From the NCBI GenBank assembly GCA_040221175.1, contig JAVJVK010000004.1, forward strand, positions 248,001 through 312,000: a DNA stretch of 64,000 bases. Reading direction: 5' to 3'. The notes beneath the pieces were generated by a model that worked only from the letters and a program-made list of their open reading frames with translations, searched no databases and was not told the origin of the DNA. The position numbers and the translations under genes are program-made. This document shows, in pieces, positions 44,411 through 55,786 of the stretch. The stretch is from Phycisphaerales bacterium (GTDB taxonomy: Bacteria; Planctomycetota; Phycisphaerae; Phycisphaerales; UBA1924). Within the stretch, counting starts at the first letter, position 1. Each line of letters opens with the position of its first letter.

Positions 44411-46021
44411 TTAACGGAAGGCCCCGGCGCGCTCCCAGATGTTGAAGAACTCGAGCACGTCGAAGATCGTGATGGCGCCGTCGCCATCGATATCGGCAAG
44501 GTCAAAGTCCGTCGGCGTGCGATCCTTGCTGTTGTTCGTCCCCGCGTGCGGCGTCGCGGCGTACGGGAACACGGCGTGATAGGGCAGGTCGTTCTCGGTG
44601 ACGTTATCTCCGACGAGCGTGATCTCGCCGTAGGACGGGCCGCTGGCGACGGCGGTCAGCGCGATGTCGACGACGTCGTCTCCGAAGCGGCGCCCGTTCG
44701 GCCAGCCGCTAGAGACGCCGTCCACGTCGGCAGTGAGATCGCCGCCGATGAAGCCCAACCGGCTGAAGCCGTCGTCGCCCTCGAGACGAACCGGGCCGGT
44801 GGTGGTGGCGACGCGGATCACGTCGGGAATGAACACCGCGAGCAGGTCGGCGCGCCCTTCGGTCGCGAATTCGGTGCCATAGACAAGGTTGATGAGCGAA
44901 GCCACCTCGGGGTTCTCGGCGTAGCTTGCAAACTGTGCGTCGTCGATCGGATCGGTCGCGTTGAATCGGTCCTTGTCGGCCAGCGCCACCAGCACCTCGT
45001 TGAACAGCGGATTGCCCAGGCGATTGACCTGCACCCACGGCCCGCTGGAGCGGATGTCGTCGCCGGCGACGCGTTCGGTGAACTGACGGCGTGCCACCGA
45101 TGCATACACCCCCACCCCCTGCTGATCGCCGAAGAAGGCATCGGTGTATGGCAACTGGGGCAACGCATCGAGCGGGATCTGCACGGCCAACGTCAGCACG
45201 TTGAAGCCCTTGAAGCCGTCGACGCCGTTGCCGTCCTGGCCCAGCCCATCGCCCAGATCACCATCGCGATCCAGGATCCTGGGATTCAGCAGGTCGAACA
45301 CCCCCGGCACGTCGGCAAAGAAGCTATCGTCACGCGTGCCAGCGAAGAACACGGTGCCTCCGGTGCCATCCGTAATGGCCTGCTGCGTGTACGCATCCAG
45401 TTCGTCGAACGATCCGGCGCCAGACAACGCTGCCCCATCGGCGTCGTTGTACAGCGGCGTCACCCGATTGCCCGGATTGGGTGGCCCGGTCACGGCATCG
45501 CTCACCAGCACGGTCGACCCACCATCGTCGACGCGCTCGACCGCGTAGGTCTGGGTGAAGTTCTGCCGCGCGTCGCCGATCTCCATGATCGCCCCCGGCT
45601 CGGTGCCCAGGCCATAACTGAGGATGGTGTCGGGATTCTTCAGCCCGCCATCGACGTCGGAGAACGTGAAGTCATAGCGAACGAGCGTTTGCCCGGTCAT
45701 CGGGTCGGCAACGTGCAGGCTGTACCGCGCGTCGTCGGCGAATCGCTCGTAGTGCGGACCATCGCCCGGCTCGACGAACGGGCGGACGTTGGCCACGATA
45801 TTGAGCACTTCGACGCTCGGGTCGTCGTACTTGACGCCCACGAACGCGTAGACGTCGGTGAGATTCGCCATGGGATCCTGATCGATCAGCGGAGCATCGC
45901 TGTGGCTGGACGCATGGCTCGCAGGCGTGATCATCGCGGCCACGCCTGCCAGGGCGATCATGGACGCGGCGGCGGTGACGCCGGTGGAGGCACGCGCCAG
46001 TGTTGCTCGATTCAAAAGCAT
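44411..46021 (-). CDS. DUF4331 exported protein with partial dockerin-like tail
   Basis: A 536-residue exported protein. ATG 46021 is preferred over 46027 because AAGGAG is then 6 bases away. After the signal peptide, the mature protein begins ASSHSDAPLIDQDPMANLTD, the DUF4331 signature, followed by VYAFVGVKYDDPSVEVLNIV. The last 30 residues (DLADIDGDGAITIFDVLEFF) have one calcium-loop half of a dockerin without the second half or the terminal Cys. The function of DUF4331 is unknown. It is followed by the DUF4198 gene. Confidence 0.88.
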   Translation of the reverse strand: MLLNRATLARASTGVTAAASMIALAGVAAMITPASHASSHSDAPLIDQDPMANLTDVYAFVGVKYDDPSVEVLNIVANVRPFVEPGDGPHYERFADDARYSLHVADPMTGQTLVRYDFTFSDVDGGLKNPDTILSYGLGTEPGAIMEIGDARQNFTQTYAVERVDDGGSTVLVSDAVTGPPNPGNRVTPLYNDADGAALSGAGSFDELDAYTQQAITDGTGGTVFFAGTRDDSFFADVPGVFDLLNPRILDRDGDLGDGLGQDGNGVDGFKGFNVLTLAVQIPLDALPQLPYTDAFFGDQQGVGVYASVARRQFTERVAGDDIRSSGPWVQVNRLGNPLFNEVLVALADKDRFNATDPIDDAQFASYAENPEVASLINLVYGTEFATEGRADLLAVFIPDVIRVATTTGPVRLEGDDGFSRLGFIGGDLTADVDGVSSGWPNGRRFGDDVVDIALTAVASGPSYGEITLVGDNVTENDLPYHAVFPYAATPHAGTNNSKDRTPTDFDLADIDGDGAITIFDVLEFFNIWERAGAFR

Positions 46022-46178
46022 CGTCATCTCCTTCGCACGTTGGCGTGTGACAGCAGCCGGGGGCAGCGTTGCCCCTCCCCGCATCGATCGCACACCCGGA
46101 AGTGGTTCTGATGACCGGTTCGTGGCCCGGCCAATCGGCGATGCACCTCTGGCGAAACGATGTGGCCCCAAACGCAAA

Positions 46179-46206
46179 ACCGGCCCGCAGCGATCTGCGG
46201 GCCGGT
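46179..46206 (-). terminator. Intrinsic terminator after hppA
   Basis: Perfect 12-bp stem ACCGGCCCGCAG (46179-46190) / CTGCGGGCCGGT (46195-46206), CGAT loop, with a TTTTG tail on the minus strand. Placed 31 bases after the hppA stop. Confidence 0.88.
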
Positions 46207-46237
46207 CGACGTTGGGAGGGATCCGACGCTGGCGGAT

Positions 46238-49075
<2,838 letters not shown>

Positions 49076-49231
49076 GACGGGTCCCTTCTCCAAGGTTCAG
49101 GTTTGGTCAATTCTGGCTGAGTTCTGGCGTGGACGAATCCTGAGAAGGGCCGATCATAGATCGGACAACCCCACTTTCCGACCCGCCCGCGCGGGGAATC
49201 TGCCCCCATCGCCATCCGGAGCATCCCGCCC

Positions 49232-49525
49232 ATGCCCACGCCCATGCCCACCATGCCCGACACGCTCAAGACCATCGTCGGCGTCGCCCTGGCCTTCGCG
49301 CTGGGGGCCGCCTGCCGCTGGATCGACATCCCCGTGCCCGCCCCCAACCGGCTGATCGGGGCCGTCCTGGTGCTCGCCGTCACGCTGGGCTACCTGGCGG
49401 CCGACCGGGCCCTGCCCCCGCTGCCCGGCCCGGCCCAGACTGAACCGGCCCAGACAGAACCGGCCCAGGCTGACCCGGCCCAGGCTGACCCGGCGCAGAC
49501 AGAAAAAACCCGCGACGATCGGTAG
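49232..49525 (+). CDS. XapX domain (DUF1427) membrane protein with repeat tail
   Basis: A 97-residue protein. Residues 10-60 match the XapX/DUF1427 pattern: two hydrophobic helices, LKTIVGVALAFALGAACRWI, then PVPAPNRLIGAVLVLAVTLG. Residues 66-90 are a proline-rich tail of five PAQTE/PAQAD units (15-bp DNA repeats, 49431-49505). The role of XapX is unknown, though it occurs near xanthosine or carbonic-anhydrase genes in some bacteria. The 3' end overlaps the terminator of tRNA-Glu on the other strand. Confidence 0.75.
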   Translation: MPTPMPTMPDTLKTIVGVALAFALGAACRWIDIPVPAPNRLIGAVLVLAVTLGYLAADRALPPLPGPAQTEPAQTEPAQADPAQADPAQTEKTRDDR

Positions 49526-49535
49526 ACCGCCGCGG
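49504..49535 (-). terminator. Terminator of tRNA-Glu
   Basis: On the minus strand CCCGCGGC and GTCGCGGG pair around a 12-base loop and are followed by TTTTTT (49504-49509 region). It lies just after the tRNA and overlaps the end of the XapX gene. Confidence 0.7.
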
Positions 49536-49540
49536 GCGAA

Positions 49541-49615
49541 TGACCCCACCGGGATTCGAACCCGGGTTTCCAGGATGAGAACCTGGCGTCCTGGACCAGA
49601 CTAGACGATGGGGCC
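49541..49615 (-). tRNA. tRNA-Glu (anticodon CTC)
   Basis: Cloverleaf on the minus strand: acceptor GGCCCCA/TGGGGTC, anticodon stem-loop CCAGG-TTCTCAT-CCTGG with anticodon CTC, T arm CCGGGTTCGAATCCCGG, discriminator A. The CCA end is not encoded. Confidence 0.95.
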
Positions 49616-49643
49616 AGCCGGCAAAACGAAAACGCCAGAGGCA

Positions 49644-49672
49644 ACCTTAAGACGGATCGCGATCGCGGTCAA
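49644..49672 (-). promoter_or_regulatory. Promoter of tRNA-Glu
   Basis: On the minus strand TTGACC (49667-49672), 17-base spacer and TAAGGT (49644-49649), about 28 bases before the tRNA. Confidence 0.65.
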
Positions 49673-49807
49673 CTGAGCGGGCGGCCGCGTGCGAACCGCC
49701 GCGTGGCGCCCCCCGCGGCGGCCGATACCCCGAGGCGGCCGGGCGAGGCCGAGCCGGCGGGCCCCGGACCGGCCCCGCACGCGTCCGAAAACCCAAAGTG
49801 CCGGTCC

Positions 49808-49954
49808 CCGGCATCGCGATGCCGGCTCCGGGTACCGCGATCCCGAGCCCGGGCACCGCGATGCCAGCCCCGGGCACCGCGATCCCCGCCCCGGGCACCG
49901 CGATCCCCCAGTCCGGCACCGCGATCCCCGGCGTAGGGATCGCGATGCCCCGAG
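49808..49954. repeat. 21-bp tandem array, about 7 units
   Basis: Units begin at 49808, 49829, 49850, 49871, 49892, 49913 and 49934, with decayed copies to about 49996. Core is CGGGCACCGCGATCCC; the first unit contains the perfect palindrome GCATCGCGATGC. Period equals that of the array at 4405-4572, though the sequence differs. It ends 135 bases before the start of an FG-GAP/dockerin gene. Confidence 0.85.
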
Positions 49955-50089
49955 CGAGTGACGCGAAGCCGGGAGAGGGCATCGCGACGGGTGCGGCGGG
50001 CACGGGTCAGGCGAAAGCCCCCGGCGGCGGGCGAGATTCCGTAGGAGGGGCGGCGGGTTTCGGGTATGCTGGCGGCAAGGAGGATCGAT

Positions 50090-51388
50090 ATGCCCTACAT
50101 CCGCCGCTTCGTGCCCGCCATCCTCGCGATGGCTCCCTCGGTCGTGCTGGCCCAGGCATGCGATCCCTCCGAGATCTTCGCATCTCCCGTGCCTTACGAC
50201 GCGGGTCCCGGTGGAGCCTTTGTCGCCTTGGGCGACCTGGACGGCGACGGCAGCACCGACCTCGCCGTGGCGAACTTCAGGACCGACGACGTCAGCGTGC
50301 TGCTGAACAATGGCGACGGCACGTTTGCTCGGGAGGTGCGATACGCCGGCGGGCGGCTGCCGCGGACGCTGGCGATCGGCGACCTGGACGGCGACGGCGA
50401 TAACGACGTGGCCGTGGCGTTCCAGTTAAGCAGCGGCATCGTCGTCATGCTCAACAACGGCGACGGGACGCTCGCGCCCGGCGTGCTCTACGGCGCGGGC
50501 GAGGACGCCTTCGGCGTGGCGATCGGCGACCTCGATGGGGACGGCGACAACGACATGGCCGTGGCAAATCTCACCACCAATGATATCAGCGTGCTGCTCA
50601 ACAACGGCGATGGCACGTTCGCGCCCCAGGTTGTTTACGGCGTGGGTGCCGATCCCCAGTCCGTCGCTATCGCCGACCTGGATGGCGACGGCGATAGCGA
50701 TTTGGCCGTGATCAACTCGGGCGGGTCGGGCGGCGGCGGCGACAACGCCAGCGTCCTGCTCAACAACGGCGATGGCACGTTTGCGCCCGGTGTTTTCTAT
50801 CCGGTGGGTAACTGGCCCTTGTCCCTGGCAATCGGCGATCTGGACGGCGACGGCGACGCCGACATGGCCGTGGCAAACTACCGGATCGACAGTGTCAGTG
50901 TGCTGTTCAACAACGGCGACGGCACCTTCACGCGCCCGGCCTTCTACGACGCGGGCATCGAGCCTTCGTCCGTGGCGATCGGCGATCTGGATGGCGATGG
51001 CGACCTGGATGTGGCCGTGGGGCACGCAGACCGGGATGGCAACGACGTGAGCGTGCTGGCCAACAATGGTGATGGCACCTTTGCGGCCCGGGCGGTGTAT
51101 GGTGTCGGCGACCGGCCGTACGGGGTGGCGATCGGCGACCTGGACGGCGATGGTGATGCGGACGTGGCTTCTGCGAACTTCGAGAGCGGCGACGTCAGCG
51201 TGCTGCTCAACCGGTGCGCCTGCCGCGCCGACTTCGACGGCAGCGGCGAGCTGACGTTCATGGACTACCTGGCCTTCCAGACCGCCTTCCTGGCCGGCGA
51301 CCCGGCGGCGGACTTCGACGGCGATGGCCGCCTCAGCGTGTTCGACTTCCTGTTCTTCCAGAACGAGTTCCTGGCCGGCTGCCCCTAG
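50090..51388 (+). CDS. Exported FG-GAP/VCBS repeat protein with GC-type dockerin
   Basis: A 432-residue protein. AAGGAGG precedes ATG 50090 by 6 bases; signal peptide MPYIRRFVPAILAMAPSVVL, AQA. Residues 30-375 consist of about seven repeats of roughly 48 residues, each with IGDLDGDGDNDMAVAN and VSVLLNNGDGTFAP, a calcium-binding beta-propeller. Residues 376-432 form the GC-type dockerin, CRADFDGSGELTFMDYLAFQ then AADFDGDGRLSVFDFL, ending AGCP. The regularity of the blades at DNA level indicates recent internal amplification. Confidence 0.88.
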   Translation: MPYIRRFVPAILAMAPSVVLAQACDPSEIFASPVPYDAGPGGAFVALGDLDGDGSTDLAVANFRTDDVSVLLNNGDGTFAREVRYAGGRLPRTLAIGDLDGDGDNDVAVAFQLSSGIVVMLNNGDGTLAPGVLYGAGEDAFGVAIGDLDGDGDNDMAVANLTTNDISVLLNNGDGTFAPQVVYGVGADPQSVAIADLDGDGDSDLAVINSGGSGGGGDNASVLLNNGDGTFAPGVFYPVGNWPLSLAIGDLDGDGDADMAVANYRIDSVSVLFNNGDGTFTRPAFYDAGIEPSSVAIGDLDGDGDLDVAVGHADRDGNDVSVLANNGDGTFAARAVYGVGDRPYGVAIGDLDGDGDADVASANFESGDVSVLLNRCACRADFDGSGELTFMDYLAFQTAFLAGDPAADFDGDGRLSVFDFLFFQNEFLAGCP

Positions 51389-51396
51389 ACCAGCCC

Positions 51397-52248
51397 CTAC
51401 GCCGGCCCCAGCAGCACCAGCACCGTCACGTTGTAGCACGCGTGCGCCCCCACCGCCAGGCCGAAGCCGCGCAGCAGGTAGATGGCCCCCAGGTACAGCC
51501 CGCCGACCAGATACAACAGCGCGGGGGCGAGCGCCAGGCCGAAGACCGGGCCCGAGCCCGTCCACACGTCGTGGTAGAGCATGAAGGCGATGGCGCTGAT
51601 CGGCAGCGCGATGGCGACCGTCACGCCGGGCCTCAGGCGGCACAGGTCGGCCAGCACCGCGTGCAGCAGCGCGAGCAGCGCCATGCGGAAGAGCAGTTCT
51701 TCGTACAGCCCCGCCCCGATGGCGATGACCAGCCGCGCCTGCCAGCTCAGGTGGCCCAATGCGTCCAGGCTCGCGGGGACCAGCGGCGCGGGCGAGGGGC
51801 TCGGGATCGCCTGCACCGGCTCGCTCAGCCGCGTCAGCACGCCGGCGAACAGCAGCAGCGGCACCATCCACGCCACCGCCTCGGCGAACATCAAGGGCAC
51901 GACGAGGGGTTTCAGCCGCCACCGCCGCTTCTCGAACGCGTGCCACAGCAGCAGCACGACCACGATGACCGCCGCCGGCAGCGAGTAGCCGACGACCGTC
52001 GAGGGCGAGACCCCCAGGGTCTCCATCGCCCCGGCGATCATTGCCCACGCCCGCACGCCGCCCGAGGCGGCCAGCTCCTCGTGGTGCAGCGCCAGGCCAA
52101 CCTCGTAGATCAGGATGAGCGGCAGCAGGAAGGCCAGCACGTGCAGCGGCGTGCGCGAGGCGCGGGCGTACTCGGCCAGCGCCGGGCCCTCGGGCTCGCG
52201 ATCGTTCGGCCTGGTTTGGTCGCCCCGGGGCGCCGGCGTGCGTGGCAT
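51397..52248 (-). CDS. CPBP family intramembrane glutamic endopeptidase
   Basis: A 283-residue membrane protease with about seven hydrophobic helices. Catalytic motif GAGLYEELLFRMALLALLHA carries the EE-x3-R pair, followed by AFMLYHDVW and a further His in VGAHACYNVT, as in the Rce1/CPBP (Abi) family. Members cleave prenylated or bacteriocin-type substrates, but most are uncharacterised. It is downstream of rpsT on the same strand, with a terminator between them. Confidence 0.9.
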   Translation of the reverse strand: MPRTPAPRGDQTRPNDREPEGPALAEYARASRTPLHVLAFLLPLILIYEVGLALHHEELAASGGVRAWAMIAGAMETLGVSPSTVVGYSLPAAVIVVVLLLWHAFEKRRWRLKPLVVPLMFAEAVAWMVPLLLFAGVLTRLSEPVQAIPSPSPAPLVPASLDALGHLSWQARLVIAIGAGLYEELLFRMALLALLHAVLADLCRLRPGVTVAIALPISAIAFMLYHDVWTGSGPVFGLALAPALLYLVGGLYLGAIYLLRGFGLAVGAHACYNVTVLVLLGPA

Positions 52249-52282
52249 GCGGCCAATCGTAAACGGCGTGCGCCCGAAAACA

Positions 52283-52307
52283 AAAAAACCCGTCGCGATG
52301 CAACGGG
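52283..52307 (-). terminator. Intrinsic terminator after rpsT
   Basis: On the minus strand CCCGT and ACGGG (52289-52293 and 52303-52307) pair around a 9-base loop and are followed by seven T. Confidence 0.75.
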
Positions 52308-52344
52308 CTCGGTCATGGTCTTGCGTGCCGCCGGTGGGCGGGCT

Positions 52345-52617
52345 TCAGCCGCCGGTGGCCTTGGCCTTCAGGCGGGCGTTCAGGCGGCTCTTGCGGCGGG
52401 CGGCCTGGTTGGGGTGGATGACGCCCTTGGAAGCGGTGCGGTCGAGCACCTTCTGCACGGTGAGGAAGGCGGCCTTGGCCTCGTCGACCGAGCCGTGGGC
52501 CAGCTTCTCGTTGAAGTCCTTGATGGCTTCGCGCATGGCCTTGAGGCGCCAGCGGTTGCGGGCGCGGTGGCGTTCGTTCTGGCGGATGCGCTTGCGTGCG
52601 GAAACCGTGTGGGCCAT
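52345..52617 (-). CDS. rpsT: 30S ribosomal protein S20
   Basis: A 90-residue small-subunit protein binding 16S rRNA. The start MAHTVSARKRIRQNERHRAR and the helical body IKDFNEKLAHGSVDEAKAAF, KGVIHPNQAARRKSRLNARL are typical. ATG 52617 is preceded by GGGAGGAA at a 10-base distance; an upstream ATG adds no conserved residues. Its long GC-rich leader (52618 onwards) may host autoregulation, but no structure is clear by eye. Confidence 0.95.
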   Translation of the reverse strand: MAHTVSARKRIRQNERHRARNRWRLKAMREAIKDFNEKLAHGSVDEAKAAFLTVQKVLDRTASKGVIHPNQAARRKSRLNARLKAKATGG

Positions 52618-52854
52618 GTGCGAATCATTCCTCCCTAGAGGGCGCACCCCACATCCGGGGCACGCCAGCCGAGCCTGCGGCAGCGTGTGGGGCCGTTCCC
52701 CGCGGTCGCGTGACGCCGGCCTCGTCGCTGGGGCACGCCTCGGGTGAAGGGATTATTGCCGCCCAGCCCCCCGCCGATCAAGCCTGACAGCACGAATCCC
52801 GGCCCGATGGGCCCACAAATCGCCCCGGGAATCACGCCCGGCCGCCCCCGGACG

Positions 52855-52884
52855 TTGCCCCGGGGTGGGGGTCCGTGCTATCAT
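52855..52884 (+). promoter_or_regulatory. Promoter of tRNA-Arg
   Basis: TTGCCC (52855-52860), 18-base spacer, TATCAT (52879-52884), 18 bases before the mature tRNA end. Confidence 0.6.
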
Positions 52885-52902
52885 CGCCCCGCGTTCGCGC
52901 GA

Positions 52903-52976
52903 GCGGGTGTAGCTCAACTGGATAGAGCACCTGACTACGGATCAGGAGGTTTGGGGTTCGAATCCCTACACCCGTG
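52903..52976 (+). tRNA. tRNA-Arg (anticodon ACG)
   Basis: Cloverleaf: acceptor GCGGGTG/CACCCGT, D arm GCTCAACTGGATAGAGC, anticodon stem-loop CCTGA-CTACGGA-TCAGG with anticodon ACG (A34 normally edited to inosine), T arm TGGGGTTCGAATCCCTA, discriminator G. CCA is not encoded. Confidence 0.95.
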
Positions 52977-52996
52977 TTTGCTTCACGATCGTGCAC

Positions 52997-53029
52997 GGCC
53001 CCGGCGGCGACGCCCGGGGCCTTTTTTTT
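52997..53029 (+). terminator. Intrinsic terminator after tRNA-Arg
   Basis: GGCCCCGG (52997-53004) pairs with CCGGGGCC (53014-53021), followed by eight T. Confidence 0.9.
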
Positions 53030-53086
53030 GTGCTCGCCCGGCCGCAGACCGCCCGTTCGCATGCTCCGGCGCCCGAACAATTGCCC

Positions 53087-55777
53087 ATGCCCTCTTCCAC
53101 GCCCTCCAATTCCCCCTCGCCCCCCACCGTCACGTCGGACCTGGCCCGCGATCAGGCCGCCGTGCTCGACGCCCTGGCCCACGCCTGCCAGCGCGTAGGC
53201 ATGGGCGCGCACCATGCTGCCGGCCAGGCCCTGGCCGAGCGCTGCGGCTCGACCGCCGGCGAGGCCGACCTGGACCGGGCCGCCGCGGAACTGGCCTCGA
53301 TGGACCTGGACGCCCTGGCCGGGCTGATCCGCATCGGCGCCGCCCGCTTCCATCTGCTCAACAAGGCCGAGCAACTCAACATCGTCCGCGTCAACCGCCA
53401 GCGCGAGCTGGCCTCGGCCGACGGACCGGCCCGGCCCGAATCGATCGAGCAAGCGATGGAGCAACTGGTCGAAAAGGGCATGGACGCCGGCGGCATCGCC
53501 CGGCTGCTGTCCAGCCTGGACATCGGCCCCACGCTGACGGCCCACCCCACCGAGGCCCGCCGCCGCACCGTGCTGGACAAGCAGGCCGACGTGGCCGCCA
53601 GCGTCGTGCGGCTGGGCCGAGACGACCTGACCGCACGGGAGCGGGCCGAGGTGCACGGCCGGCTGGAACGCGCCATCTCGCTGCTGCTGACCACCGACGA
53701 CGTGCGCGTGCAGCGGCTGGACGTGCCCGCGGAGGTGCGCAACGGGTTGTATTTCGTCCGCACCACCATCTGGAAGGCCGTGCCCCGGCTCGTCCGTGAC
53801 GTGGCGTGGGCAGCCCGGCGCACGTTCGGCCACGACCAGCGTGACATCATCACCAACGACCTGCCGGCAATGCTCCGCTACCGCTCGTGGATCGGCGGCG
53901 ACCGCGACGGCAACCCGAACGTCACCGCTGACGTCACCCGCCGCACGCTCGAGCTGATGCGCCAGACGGCGCTCGAGCTGTGGAAGGGCGAACTCTCACG
54001 CCTGCATGATGCGCTCTCGGTCTCCAGCCAGCGTGCAGATCTGGGCGGTGACCTGCCCGCCGACGATGAGGGCCAGCATCGCAACGAGCCACTCCGCGTG
54101 AAGATCACCGAGATGATCGGCCGGCTCGACGACGCCCGCTACACCTCCCGCTCACTGCTGGACGACTTGCTCTCGCTGCGTTCGGCCCTGAACCATACCG
54201 CCATGCCCGGGCTCGTCCGCGTGGCCGAGGAGGGCCTGCTGGCCGACGCCATCACCCGGGCCCGGGCCTTCGGCCTGCACCTGGCCACGCTGGACATCCG
54301 GCAGCATTCGGGCGTGCACGCCGCCGCGGTGGCCGAACTGCTCTCGCTCGCGGGCGTCGAAGACAACTATCAAGAACTCGACGAGGCCGCGAAGCTGGCC
54401 GTGCTCCGAAAGGAACTGGCGCACGACCGCCCGCTGGCGCGCGAGGATGCAAGCCTGAGCGAGGACTCCGCCGAACTCATGGCCACCCTGCGCGTCGTCC
54501 GCAATGCCGTCCGGCGCGAGCCCGACTCGGTTCGCTGCTGGGTGATCTCGATGACCAGCCACGTGAGCGATCTGCTCGCCCTGCTGCTGCTCATGCGCGA
54601 GGTCGGCCTTGCGATCCAGATCGTGCCGCTGTTCGAAACCGTCGACGATCTGGCCAACGCACCTCGCCTGATGGATGAAGCGCTGGCCGACCCGATCTTC
54701 CGCGCCCACGTCGAGGCCACCAGCGATGGGCCACCCGAGCAGGAGATCATGCTGGGCTACAGCGACTCGAACAAGGACGGCGGATTCCTGATGGCCAATG
54801 CGGCCCTGCACGCCGCCCAGCGGCAGATCGCCGAAGTCTTCGAGAAGCACGACCTGCGGCTGCGGTACTTCCACGGCCGCGGCGGCACCATCGGGCGGGG
54901 TGGCGGCCGTGCGGGCCGGGCCATCCTGGCCGCACCACCCGCGGCTCGCAGCGGTCGGCTTCGCTTCACCGAGCAGGGCGAGGTCATCACCTTCCGCTAT
55001 GCACTTCCGGCGATGGCCCGACGGCATCTGGAGCAAATCGTGCATGCGGCGATGCTGGCCGAGGCCTCGCGTAGCCGCGGGGCCGGCGCCGACGAATTCG
55101 AGCGTCTGATGCTCGAGCTGGCCGGCCACGCGCGTCAGACGTATCGCGCGTTGATCGACGACGAGGCCTTCTGGCCGTGGTTCACCGGCGCAAGCCCGGT
55201 CGAGCACATTGCCGGCCTGCCCATCGCCTCGCGCCCGGTCTCGCGCGCCACCGGCAGCAAGCTGGTGTTCGACAAGCTCCGCGCCATTCCCTGGGTCTTC
55301 TCGTGGGTGCAGATGCGGGCCCTCGCTCCGGGCTGGTACGGACTGGGCTCGGCCATCGAGCACGCCAGCGATGCGCAGATCAACGCGCTCCGCGGCGCCG
55401 CCGACCAGCGGGCCTTCCTGGGCACGGTACTGGACAACGCGGCCCAGGAACTCGCCCGGGCGCGAATGCCGATCTTCAGGCGGTACGCCCTCCGTGCTCA
55501 GGGCGGCCAGCAGATGTACGACACCATCTCCCAGGAACACCAGCGGACGGCCCGCGCCATCGCCACGCTGACCGGGCGAGGCGATCTCATGGACCATGCC
55601 CCCGTCGTCGGCCGGTCGATCCACGAACGCAACGCCTGGACCGACGTGCTGAACCTGGCTCAGATCGAGTTGCTCACTCGCTACAGAGATGCGCCCGAAC
55701 AAGACCGCCAGCGCCTCGGGGCGGCGCTACAGGCCAGCGTCAACGCCATCGCAGCCGCCATGCAGTCGACCGGCTGA
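53087..55777 (+). CDS. ppc: Phosphoenolpyruvate carboxylase
   Basis: An 896-residue enzyme that carboxylates phosphoenolpyruvate to oxaloacetate, replenishing the TCA cycle. Active-site motifs are present in order: IGPTLTAHPTEARRRTVLDK (catalytic His), RSWIGGDRDGNPNVTADVTR, ATLDIRQHSGVHAAAVAELL, IMLGYSDSNKDGGFLMANAA and RYFHGRGGTIGRGGGRAGRA (glycine loop). Length is normal for the bacterial type. ATG 53087 is the first ATG after the tRNA-Arg terminator; no good Shine-Dalgarno sequence is seen. The M42 peptidase gene is convergent. Confidence 0.96.
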   Translation: MPSSTPSNSPSPPTVTSDLARDQAAVLDALAHACQRVGMGAHHAAGQALAERCGSTAGEADLDRAAAELASMDLDALAGLIRIGAARFHLLNKAEQLNIVRVNRQRELASADGPARPESIEQAMEQLVEKGMDAGGIARLLSSLDIGPTLTAHPTEARRRTVLDKQADVAASVVRLGRDDLTARERAEVHGRLERAISLLLTTDDVRVQRLDVPAEVRNGLYFVRTTIWKAVPRLVRDVAWAARRTFGHDQRDIITNDLPAMLRYRSWIGGDRDGNPNVTADVTRRTLELMRQTALELWKGELSRLHDALSVSSQRADLGGDLPADDEGQHRNEPLRVKITEMIGRLDDARYTSRSLLDDLLSLRSALNHTAMPGLVRVAEEGLLADAITRARAFGLHLATLDIRQHSGVHAAAVAELLSLAGVEDNYQELDEAAKLAVLRKELAHDRPLAREDASLSEDSAELMATLRVVRNAVRREPDSVRCWVISMTSHVSDLLALLLLMREVGLAIQIVPLFETVDDLANAPRLMDEALADPIFRAHVEATSDGPPEQEIMLGYSDSNKDGGFLMANAALHAAQRQIAEVFEKHDLRLRYFHGRGGTIGRGGGRAGRAILAAPPAARSGRLRFTEQGEVITFRYALPAMARRHLEQIVHAAMLAEASRSRGAGADEFERLMLELAGHARQTYRALIDDEAFWPWFTGASPVEHIAGLPIASRPVSRATGSKLVFDKLRAIPWVFSWVQMRALAPGWYGLGSAIEHASDAQINALRGAADQRAFLGTVLDNAAQELARARMPIFRRYALRAQGGQQMYDTISQEHQRTARAIATLTGRGDLMDHAPVVGRSIHERNAWTDVLNLAQIELLTRYRDAPEQDRQRLGAALQASVNAIAAAMQSTG

Positions 55778-55786
55778 ACAAGACCG

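Larger units (their letters stand above)
49616..50089. other. Gene-free stretch with second 21-bp array
   Basis: The 474 bases contain the tRNA-Glu promoter, a GC-rich spacer, the 21-bp array (49808-49954) with decayed copies to about 49996, and the leader of the FG-GAP gene. The open frames here (GTAIPAP-like heptads on one strand, GIAVPGA-like on the other) are a by-product of the array. Confidence 0.7.

Noticed and set aside
49647-50403. Apparent heptad-repeat proteins on both strands (GTAIPAP and GIAVPGA types)
   Set aside because: Produced by the 21-bp array; no ribosome site, and they extend into the tRNA promoter or into the FG-GAP gene in the wrong frame.
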